From Paracoccaceae bacterium (GTDB lineage Bacteria; Pseudomonadota; Alphaproteobacteria; Rhodobacterales; Rhodobacteraceae), in contig SLKW01000067.1 of assembly GCA_007134405.1 (NCBI GenBank), positions 1-5,233 of the forward strand: a stretch of 5,233 bases of DNA. Reading direction: 5' to 3'. Position 1 is the first letter of the stretch. Every line of letters begins with the position of its first letter. A model generated the notes under the pieces. It was given only the letters and a program-made list of their open reading frames with translations. It was not told the DNA's origin and made no database searches. The translations under genes were made by a program, and so were the position numbers. Below, piece after piece: positions 1 to 5,233 of this stretch.

Positions 1-25
1 GCGCCCGCCGCCAGCAGACCTGATG

Positions 26-1009
26 CTACGGGCCAACGCCTCCGGATGCGAAAATCTCCATCATTCCAACGACCGACGGACCGACCAAGATGATCAGAAG
101 CGGCGGCACGGTGAACATCATAGTGCCCAGTGTCAGTTTCGTTGGCAAGACATTTGCCTTTTCCTCCGCAAGCGTGACGCGCTTGTCACGCATTTCGGCC
201 GCATAGACGCGCAGCGCGTCCGAGACCGAAGTGCCATAGGTGGCCGACTGGATCATCACGGTAACGAACGAGCGGATATCGGCATTGCCGCAGCGTTCGC
301 CGAAATCCTTGAGCACCTCGAAGCGGTCCTTGCCCGCCTTCGTTTCCAGCGAGACCGTTTCCAGTTCCTCGGCCAGTGCGGGATAGCCCGCTTTCAGTTC
401 CTGTCCAACGCGCGCGATGGCTTGGTCGAGCGATTGACCGGCCTCGGCGCAGATCAAAAGCATGTCGAGTGCGTCGGGGAAACCGCGTGATATCTGTTCC
501 TGCCGCTCGGCCTTGCGTTTGTTCACCCAATAGATGGGGATGTAGTAGCCGATCAGGGTCGGCGCCATCACCGGCAGCAGGAGCGAGAGCATCGAGGCTT
601 CTTCGTCTCCGGAGAACAGCAGGACATATCCGATGCCCAGCAACAGACCGCTGATGCCCAGGATGAACTTTGCCGCATGATAGTCACGCACAGCCGTCTT
701 ACCGTAATACCCGGCCTGGATCATCTCCATGCGGGCGGCGTGCTTTTCTTCCTTACCCTCGGGTTCAAGGAGGTGCTTGTACTTTTCCAGCTTCTTTTGC
801 AAATCGCTTTGCTCGGTCCGCGTCGAGAGCCGGGTCGACTGGGCGCCACCCGCGTTGCTGCGCTCGGCGCGGACCTTGCTGTAGGGATCTTCGACCTTGG
901 TACGTTCACCCGTCAGCGCGACCAGCACAAGGGTCAGGCCACCAACGGTGAGCACGACGATAATGCCCAGCGGCGAGGTCAAGCCTGCGAGAAGTGTGTC
1001 AATTGCCAT
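26..1009 (-). CDS. tadC: TadC, inner-membrane platform protein of the Flp/Tad pilus (type II secretion F family)
   Basis: A 327-residue protein of the type II secretion F (GspF/PilC-like) family, expected to form, with TadB, the inner-membrane platform on which the CpaF ATPase acts to assemble Flp pili. Visible hydrophobic segments are near residues 13-33, 112-133, 141-162 and 296-318. A charged cytoplasmic stretch lies at about 35-110. The F domain spans about 172-290, with GFPDALDMLLICAEAGQSL at 176-194 and the second conserved helix around 248-270 (IQSATYGTSVSDAL). The order of the two F proteins and this one's distal place fit TadC rather than TadB. Start: ATG at 1009 lies 11 bases after the tadB stop, with AGGGG overlapping that stop 8 bases upstream. 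The gene ends in TAG at 26-28. The remaining 25 bases of the window hold no evident start for the next gene. Length and domain layout look complete. Confidence 0.93.
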   Translation of the reverse strand: MAIDTLLAGLTSPLGIIVVLTVGGLTLVLVALTGERTKVEDPYSKVRAERSNAGGAQSTRLSTRTEQSDLQKKLEKYKHLLEPEGKEEKHAARMEMIQAGYYGKTAVRDYHAAKFILGISGLLLGIGYVLLFSGDEEASMLSLLLPVMAPTLIGYYIPIYWVNKRKAERQEQISRGFPDALDMLLICAEAGQSLDQAIARVGQELKAGYPALAEELETVSLETKAGKDRFEVLKDFGERCGNADIRSFVTVMIQSATYGTSVSDALRVYAAEMRDKRVTLAEEKANVLPTKLTLGTMMFTVPPLLIILVGPSVVGMMEIFASGGVGP

Positions 1010-1017
1010 GCGAACCG

Positions 1018-1022
1018 CCCCT
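1018..1022 (-). promoter_or_regulatory. Shine-Dalgarno sequence of tadC, overlapping the tadB stop
   Basis: AGGGG on the minus strand lies 8 bases before the tadC ATG and shares two bases with the TAG that ends tadB. The overlap suggests translational coupling and supports the chosen start. Confidence 0.6.
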
Positions 1023-1989
1023 AGACCTGAATGTTGACCATCTTGCGCATGTAGAGGACGTTGATCGCAAGGAAGGCGAAGACGACAATCGCCACCGGCA
1101 CAAAGAGCGCGGTCTCCTTCACGTCATCGTAGTAATCGGGCTTGATCACACTGATGCCCAGCATGGCGACGATCGGAAAGCCCGACAGGAACATACCCGA
1201 CCACTTCGCCTCGGCGGTGATCGCGCGTACGCGGCGGAAGAGCTTGAAGCGCGCGCGCACGACCTTCGAGAGCCCGTCGAGGATTTCAGCAAGGTTGCCG
1301 CCCGATTTCTGCTGGATCGAGACCGCGACCGCCAGGAACCGCAGATCCTGCATGTCCATGCGCTGCGCAAACGCCATCAGTGTCTCGCCCATGTCCCGCC
1401 CATAGGCGGCCTCGTCCGCGATCAGCCCGAGCTCGGATCCCAGCGGATCGGGGATTTCCTTCGCGGCGCCCGCCAGTGCATGGCTGAAGGGGTGGCCCAC
1501 GCGAAGCGCCCGCACGATCAGGTCGATGGCGTCGGGCAGTTGTTCCTCGATCAGGTCAAGCCGCTTCTTGGCCTTGTTCGACACCCAGAACCAGACCGCA
1601 CCAACCCCCATCGCCACCGACAGCCCCGCACGGATGGCCAGCGCGGCATCGGTAAGCGCGGTCAGCGCGGTGAAGGCCACGCCACAGAGCAACAGCATGA
1701 TCGCAACCAGCGCCATGGGCGAGAAGGCGATCTTTGCCTTCATCGCCCGTTCCGACAGAAGCGAATAGAACGGGATGCGGTCCGAGCGGCCGTGTTGGGA
1801 CACCTCCTTGCGCAACCGTTCCAGCACTTCCTGCTGCGAACTGCCCTTTTCCAGCATCTCGAGCCGGCGGTTCATCCTGCTGCCCAGCCGGATCGACTTG
1901 CCGAAAGCGATCAGATAAAGCGCCTCGACAAGAAGCAGAACGCCGATGAAGACGGCGCCATAGATGATCAGCGTCGGATCGATGGACAT
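1021..1989 (-). CDS. tadB: TadB, inner-membrane platform protein of the Flp/Tad pilus (type II secretion F family)
   Basis: A 322-residue F-family protein, partner of TadC in the Tad inner-membrane platform. Hydrophobic segments are visible near residues 6-30, 91-111, 115-137, 265-285 and 293-314. The F domain runs from about 144 to 265. It opens with EEQLPDAIDLIVRALRVGH (148-166), and its second half carries the conserved SGGNLAEIL (229-237). A charged, probably cytoplasmic region with helical character (about 31-85) separates the first membrane segment from the rest. This layout and length match TadB proteins. Start: ATG at 1989, 5 bases after the cpaF stop, with GGAGG 9 bases upstream inside the end of cpaF. 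That arrangement points to coupled translation with cpaF. TadB and TadC have the same fold and probably arose by duplication (family knowledge), but they are clearly diverged here. Confidence 0.94.
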   Translation of the reverse strand: MSIDPTLIIYGAVFIGVLLLVEALYLIAFGKSIRLGSRMNRRLEMLEKGSSQQEVLERLRKEVSQHGRSDRIPFYSLLSERAMKAKIAFSPMALVAIMLLLCGVAFTALTALTDAALAIRAGLSVAMGVGAVWFWVSNKAKKRLDLIEEQLPDAIDLIVRALRVGHPFSHALAGAAKEIPDPLGSELGLIADEAAYGRDMGETLMAFAQRMDMQDLRFLAVAVSIQQKSGGNLAEILDGLSKVVRARFKLFRRVRAITAEAKWSGMFLSGFPIVAMLGISVIKPDYYDDVKETALFVPVAIVVFAFLAINVLYMRKMVNIQV

Positions 1990-1994
1990 CGCCT

Positions 1995-3467
1995 CTATCC
2001 TCCCCGGACAACGTCGTAGATCGTATGCGGCAGGTCGTATCCCCAGCGCTTGAACCGATCCGAGAAATGCGACCGAATCCCGCAGCCGGTGAAGTGGCCG
2101 ATGATCCGCCCGTCGGGTTCCAGCCCCGTCCGCTCGAAGCGGAAGACTTCCTGCATGGTGATGATGTCGCCTTCCATGCCGGTGATCTCGGTGATCGACA
2201 CCATTCGGCGCGAACCGTCCTGAAGGCGCGATGCCTGAACGATCAGGTTGACGGCGCTGGCGATCTGACTGCGCACGGCCCTGAGCGGCATCTCGATCCC
2301 GGCCATCGCCACCATGTTCTCAAGCCGGCTGATTCCGTCGCGGGCCGAGTTGGCGTGGATCGTGGTCATCGACCCGTCATGCCCGGTGTTCATCGCCTGC
2401 AGCATGTCGATGACCTCTTCGCCACGGGTCTCGCCCACGATGATCCGGTCCGGCCGCATCCGCAGCGCATTCCGGAGACAGTCACGCTGGGTAACTGCGC
2501 CCTTGCCCTCGACGTTCGGCGGACGACTTTCCATCCGGCCAACATGCACCTGCTGGAGCTGCAGTTCAGCAGTGTCCTCGATCGTCAGGATGCGCTCGGA
2601 ATTGTCGATGAAAGAAGACAGGGCGTTCAGTGTCGTGGTCTTGCCCGAGCCGGTCCCGCCCGAGACGACGACGTTAAGCCTGGTCGCGACGGCGGCCTCC
2701 AGGTAAAGCGCCATCTCCTCGGAAAACGCACCGAAGCGCACCAGGTCATCGATGCCGAGCTTCTCTTTCTTGAACTTGCGGATCGAGACCAGAGAGCCGT
2801 CGACCGCCACGGGCGGGATCATCGCGTTGAAGCGCGATCCGTCGGCCAGGCGGGCGTCGACATAGGGGTTCGATTCGTCCACACGCCGACCGACGGCCGA
2901 CACAATCTTGTCGATGATTCGCAGAAGGTGACGCTCGTCCTTGAAGGTAACCTCGGTCAGTTCCAGTTTGCCGGCGCGTTCGACGAAGATGCGTTGGGGG
3001 CCGTTGACCAGGATATCGTTGACCGCATCGTCCTTGAGCAGAGGCTCCAGCGGGCCCAGGCCACGAACCTCGAAATAGAGGTCCTGGTTGAGTTGCATCC
3101 GCTCCTCGCTGGTGAGGACGACATTCATCTCGGTCAGAGCCTCTGAGGCGATGGACGAGATTTCGGCGCGCAATTCGGCCTCGCTAGCGCTGTCGATGAC
3201 GGCAAGATTCAGGTTGTCCAGCAGCCGCGTGTGCAACTCCGACTTGACCTCGAGAATGCGCTGGCGGCGGCGGCGCTCCTTGTCGGTGGGTGCCGGCGCG
3301 GCTGATTTCTTCTGCGGCGCGGGGCGACGGGCCGGCGCGCTTTCTTCTGCCGGCACCGTGGCCGCGACAGCGACTTCCTGCGCGTTGGACTTCGCCGCCT
3401 CGACTTCTGGCAGCGACTTGGGCGATGGCGGGGTTTGCGGCTGATCTTTGCGAAACCGAGAGAACAT
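1995..3467 (-). CDS. cpaF: CpaF/TadA, secretion ATPase that powers Flp pilus assembly
   Basis: A 490-residue VirB11/GspE-type traffic ATPase of the CpaF/TadA family: a cytoplasmic hexamer that hydrolyses ATP to drive Flp pilin polymerisation through TadB/TadC. Residues 1-60 are a Pro/Ala-rich, probably disordered arm, followed by a basic patch (KERRRRQR, 63-70) and a helical region (about 70-135). The family segment [20 protein letters not shown] is at 137-156. Catalytic motifs are all present: Walker [10 protein letters not shown] (270-278, Lys276), Asp box [12 protein letters not shown] (293-304), Walker [10 protein letters not shown] (338-346, Glu346) and His box [13 protein letters not shown] (362-374). 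The protein should therefore be active. Start: I choose ATG at 3467, 10 bases after the cpaE stop; the product begins [12 protein letters not shown] at 3518 would add 17 residues but lies inside cpaE and lacks a ribosome site. The site before 3467 is itself weak (GGA, 5 bases upstream), so coupling to cpaE is likely. Confidence 0.96.
   Translation of the reverse strand: MFSRFRKDQPQTPPSPKSLPEVEAAKSNAQEVAVAATVPAEESAPARRPAPQKKSAAPAPTDKERRRRQRILEVKSELHTRLLDNLNLAVIDSASEAELRAEISSIASEALTEMNVVLTSEERMQLNQDLYFEVRGLGPLEPLLKDDAVNDILVNGPQRIFVERAGKLELTEVTFKDERHLLRIIDKIVSAVGRRVDESNPYVDARLADGSRFNAMIPPVAVDGSLVSIRKFKKEKLGIDDLVRFGAFSEEMALYLEAAVATRLNVVVSGGTGSGKTTTLNALSSFIDNSERILTIEDTAELQLQQVHVGRMESRPPNVEGKGAVTQRDCLRNALRMRPDRIIVGETRGEEVIDMLQAMNTGHDGSMTTIHANSARDGISRLENMVAMAGIEMPLRAVRSQIASAVNLIVQASRLQDGSRRMVSITEITGMEGDIITMQEVFRFERTGLEPDGRIIGHFTGCGIRSHFSDRFKRWGYDLPHTIYDVVRGG
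1999..2003 (-). promoter_or_regulatory. Shine-Dalgarno sequence of tadB, inside the end of cpaF
   Basis: A perfect GGAGG on the minus strand, 9 bases before the tadB ATG. It encodes the final Gly-Gly of CpaF, so the ribosome site is embedded in the upstream gene. It is the best ribosome site I see in the window. Confidence 0.75.
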
Positions 3468-3477
3468 GGCGATCCAA

Positions 3478-4716
3478 TCAGGCTGCGGCGCGGGTCTGTG
3501 ACCGGCGCGCCTCGTCAAGCGTTTGGGCGAGTTTGCGAATCTCCTTCAGAAGTGGGTTCTTCGCCGCCACCTCGGCCAGCGGCAGGCCATGGTCGTTGGC
3601 CTGGGTGACCTGCGCGCCGCCGTCGGGCAGCTGCAGCGCAAAGGAGATGTCGAGGCTCTCGGCCATGCGCTTCGCGCGTGACTTGCCAGAGAGATCGGTG
3701 AACCGCGGCGCGCGGTTGAGGACGTAGCGCAACTTTTCCAGCGGCAGGCCTTCGGCCTTGAGCGCGCGGCTCAGACGCAGGGCGTTCTGTGCCGACCGCA
3801 TGTCAAGTTCCATCAACGCGTAATAGTGTTCGGCGGCGTTGAGCACGGTTTCGGTCCATTGAACCACCGTGCCAGGCATGTCGATGACAACGAAATCGAA
3901 CTGCGCCCGCGCCATGGTCAAGACGCGCTCGACATCGTCGGGCGTGACCAGATCGAGTGGCAGCATGTCGGCAGCCGCAGTCAGGACCTGCAACTTCTCG
4001 TTGAATGGTTGCAAGGTACTGAGGAAGAAGTCGCGATCCATCATCGCCGTGTTGGACAGCATCTCATAGACTTTTTCGGTCCGCGAGATGTCCAGGTAGG
4101 TCGAGACGGAACCGGTCTGCAAGTCGAAATCCAGGATGCAAACGCGGGCGGCCTTTGCCTCGCCGAGGCTGGCAAGTTCCCATGCCAGGTTGACGGCGAA
4201 AGTCGTGGCCCCTGCCCCACCGGCCAGCGGATGAACCACCAGGACCGTACCCGCCTTACCCTGCGTCGAACCTCCGCTACCCGGATTGCCGGGCGCGAAG
4301 GGCGCCAAGGGGGTCTGCAACCGTTCGATCGCCTCGCGCAGCGCTCCTTCGGGCAGCGGGTAGGGAACGAAATCCGCCGCCCCGAGCCGTAGCAATCGGT
4401 GCAGAACGATCGGCTTGAGTTCTTCCGCGATCAGCACCACCTGCACGTTCTGGCTCCGCGCGCGCTGGATGATTGACTGGATCGCCGGCATGTTTGGCTC
4501 GTCCTCATCATCGAGAGCGATGGCCAGAATCTCGAGCGACTGCGCCTCGGGCTGTTCAAAATACTTGAGCGCCGTCTCGAAGGTCAGATCACCCCAGCCT
4601 TCACCGAACACCTGCTCCATGTCCTCGATCAGCAGATCGAAAGACTGCACGTCGCGCGAAACGGTGCAGGCGCGGATCGCGGATTCGGGGCGCGGGGTCG
4701 CGGCGGTGCTCGACAT
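3478..4716 (-). CDS. cpaE: CpaE/TadZ, ParA/MinD-like pilus localisation protein with N-terminal pseudo-receiver domain
   Basis: A 412-residue protein of the CpaE/TadZ family, thought to place the Tad machine in the cell. Residues about 15-135 look like a response-regulator receiver fold. The conserved receiver Lys is Tyr119 (in ADFVPYP, 114-120) and the Ser/Thr is Ala97, so it is probably not phosphorylated. A Gly/Ser/Pro linker (about 140-152) leads to a MinD/ParA-like ATPase domain (about 155-400). The P-loop reads AGGAGATT (165-172), with both lysines of the deviant Walker A motif replaced by Ala. The switch aspartates (CILDFDLQTG, 193-202; Asp196, Asp198) and Walker B (FDFVVIDMPG, 273-282; Asp279) remain. 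Such atypical P-loops are known in TadZ/CpaE proteins. Start: ATG at 4716 has GAGGG 9 bases upstream and an in-frame TGA just before that, ruling out a longer form. The gene ends in TGA, 10 bases before cpaF. Confidence 0.94.
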   Translation of the reverse strand: MSSTAATPRPESAIRACTVSRDVQSFDLLIEDMEQVFGEGWGDLTFETALKYFEQPEAQSLEILAIALDDEDEPNMPAIQSIIQRARSQNVQVVLIAEELKPIVLHRLLRLGAADFVPYPLPEGALREAIERLQTPLAPFAPGNPGSGGSTQGKAGTVLVVHPLAGGAGATTFAVNLAWELASLGEAKAARVCILDFDLQTGSVSTYLDISRTEKVYEMLSNTAMMDRDFFLSTLQPFNEKLQVLTAAADMLPLDLVTPDDVERVLTMARAQFDFVVIDMPGTVVQWTETVLNAAEHYYALMELDMRSAQNALRLSRALKAEGLPLEKLRYVLNRAPRFTDLSGKSRAKRMAESLDISFALQLPDGGAQVTQANDHGLPLAEVAAKNPLLKEIRKLAQTLDEARRSQTRAAA

Positions 4717-4725
4717 GCTACTATT

Positions 4726-4730
4726 CCCTC
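4726..4730 (-). promoter_or_regulatory. Shine-Dalgarno sequence of cpaE
   Basis: GAGGG on the minus strand, 9 bases before the cpaE ATG. Together with the in-frame TGA just upstream, it fixes the cpaE start. Confidence 0.65.
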
Positions 4731-4833
4731 AGGCCGTGTGACCGGCTCGTCTGCTGCAGCTGCGTGTGCACGCCCCGGGACGGGTCGTCTTCCCCGGCGC
4801 GCGGCGATACAGCCGTGGACGCGATCATGCAGG

Positions 4834-4860
4834 CAGTTAGCCTAAGAAAACGTAACCTTG
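4834..4860 (-). promoter_or_regulatory. AT-rich patch upstream of cpaE, possible promoter or operator
   Basis: On the minus strand this reads with a T-rich core (TTTTC) flanked by GTTA and TAAC, 13 bases apart, an imperfect dyad. A TAGGCT (4844-4839) could serve as a -10 element, but I find no good -35 at the right distance. It stands out only because its surroundings are GC-rich. It lies about 120 bases before the cpaE start, so a transcript from here would have a long leader. Weak call. Confidence 0.2.
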
Positions 4861-4902
4861 AGCGTTATGGCGAACGACTGTGGAGACCTTGTCTCGGCTC
4901 GC

Positions 4903-4931
4903 GCGCCACAACGCAAATCGCGTTGCAGCGC
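4903..4931 (-). terminator. Strong stem-loop just after the OmpA-family gene; terminator-like but without a U tract
   Basis: Minus-strand RNA can form GCGCUGCAACGC / GCGUUGUGGCGC, an uninterrupted 12-bp stem with two G-U pairs and a 5-base loop (GAUUU), beginning 6 bases after the TAA at 4938. On the plus strand the two wobble pairs would become A-C mismatches, so the structure favours RNA read in the direction of the tad genes. The bases after the stem (GCGAGCCGAG) contain no run of U. A classical intrinsic terminator is therefore not fully satisfied; a 3'-end stabiliser or processing site is equally possible. Confidence 0.5.
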
Positions 4932-4937
4932 TTCTCG

Positions 4938-5233
4938 TTACCGGTAGGTTGCCGGCCGCTGCCAGGTCGCGCTTTCGACATATTCGCGATAGACGACCTG
5001 AGCGAAATTTCCATCCATCACCGTCGGATGGCGGCGCACGAAGCCCGAAACCTCGGTCACCGTGCGGCGGTTGCGGCGCTCCGGCTCGGGGGTGGGAATC
5101 AACGGCCGTGTTTCGCCATACGAGACCCCCGCCTCGAGGCGCGAGCGGTTCACCCCGTTGCGCACTAGGAAATCGACAACGGCGCGTTCCCGGCGCAGCC
5201 CCAGTGTCTGATTGTATTGCGCGCTGCCCACCA
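4938..5233 (-). CDS. OmpA-family peptidoglycan-binding protein, C-terminal part only (5' end outside the window)
   Basis: The last 97 complete codons of a gene that continues past the window edge. Numbering from the first full codon (a Val GTG, not a start), residues 1-61 are the second half of an OmpA C-terminal domain: GSAQYNQTLGLRRERAVVDF (2-21), NGVNRSRLEAGVSYGETRPL (25-44) and ERRNRRTVTEV (51-61). Arg14 aligns with the arginine that binds diaminopimelate in OmpA-like domains; the partner Asp would lie just upstream, outside the window. About 36 residues follow the domain (including FAQVVYREYVESA, 76-88) and match no domain I know. The likely role is anchoring an outer-membrane or periplasmic part of the Tad apparatus to peptidoglycan, inferred from its place before cpaE, where many Rhodobacterales tad loci carry such a gene. 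TAA stop at 4938-4940, 221 bases before cpaE. Confidence 0.85.
   Translation of the reverse strand, partial: VGSAQYNQTLGLRRERAVVDFLVRNGVNRSRLEAGVSYGETRPLIPTPEPERRNRRTVTEVSGFVRRHPTVMDGNFAQVVYREYVESATWQRPATYR

Larger units (their letters stand above)
4717..4937. other. 221-base gene-free stretch between the OmpA-family gene and cpaE
   Basis: This is the only sizeable non-coding region here; the other gaps are 5-11 bases. Read on the minus strand it holds, in order, a 12-bp stem-loop directly after the OmpA-family stop, a locally AT-rich patch (about 4834-4860), a GC-rich part with small palindromes (such as GTGCAC and CTGCAG), and the cpaE ribosome site. I see no convincing gene. It may contain a promoter for cpaE-cpaF-tadB-tadC, but this is inference from its size. 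Confidence 0.6.

Noticed and set aside
1..25. Possible start of the next gene (tadD) after tadC
   Set aside because: No ATG or GTG with a ribosome site is visible on the minus strand in these 25 bases, so the next start must lie outside the window.
994..2019. 341-codon plus-strand open frame opposite tadB
   Set aside because: It is antisense to a clear TadB gene. The translation is rich in His, Arg, Asp and Gln with no recognisable domain, as expected when GC-rich third positions remove stops from the opposite strand.
2025..3146. 373-codon plus-strand open frame opposite cpaF
   Set aside because: It is a shadow of cpaF for the same reason; cpaF has every catalytic motif of its family and the antisense product has none.
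3468..3518. TTG-initiated longer form of CpaF (17 extra residues)
   Set aside because: It would start inside cpaE without a ribosome site, and the extra residues are simply another frame of the cpaE end. The ATG at 3467 gives a typical CpaF N terminus.
4749..4772. Small palindromes (CTGCAG, CAGCTG, GTGCAC) in the cpaE upstream region
   Set aside because: They are short, GC-rich and expected by chance; the hairpins they allow have stems of only about 4 bp.
4842..4855. Possible CtrA box (TTAA-N7-TTAA) upstream of cpaE
   Set aside because: The minus strand reads TTAC-N6-TTAG: both halves have a mismatch and the spacing is one base short.
4764..5168. Plus-strand open frame covering most of the gap and the OmpA-family 3' end
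   Set aside because: It has a GTG start with no ribosome site, half of it is antisense to the OmpA domain, and the product resembles no known family.

Overview
The window is an interior piece of a tad (tight adherence, Flp/type IVc pilus) locus, with every gene on the minus strand. The organism is most likely a high-GC alphaproteobacterium, probably of the Rhodobacterales. That placement rests on the gene order (OmpA-family protein, CpaE, CpaF, TadB, TadC), the lysine-free P-loop of CpaE, and GC-rich third codon positions that open long antisense reading frames. The order and families are seen directly; the taxonomic placement is inference.

Reading in the direction of transcription (high to low coordinates): 5233-4938 is the 3' end of an OmpA-family peptidoglycan-binding protein whose start lies outside the window. 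A 221-base gene-free stretch follows (4937-4717). It begins with a strong 12-bp stem-loop just after the OmpA stop and ends with a Shine-Dalgarno sequence for cpaE. Then come cpaE/tadZ (4716-3478), cpaF/tadA (3467-1995), tadB (1989-1021) and tadC (1009-26). These last four are separated by only 10, 5 and 11 bases, so they are very probably one translationally coupled transcription unit. The 25 bases beyond tadC hold no recognisable start; the next gene (tadD in many such loci) would lie outside.

How the genes work together, from family knowledge: CpaF is the hexameric ATPase that powers pilin assembly. TadB and TadC are the paired inner-membrane platform proteins on which it acts. CpaE is a ParA/MinD-like protein thought to position the machine, often at a pole. 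The OmpA-like protein would anchor the envelope part of the apparatus to peptidoglycan. The pilin, prepilin peptidase, CpaB and secretin genes expected in such a locus are not in the window.

I found no mobile element, CRISPR array, tRNA or rRNA, and no evidence for an undescribed system. The points most worth a second look are the stem-loop dividing the locus, the degenerate CpaE P-loop and pseudo-receiver domain, and the uncharacterised tail of the OmpA-family protein.
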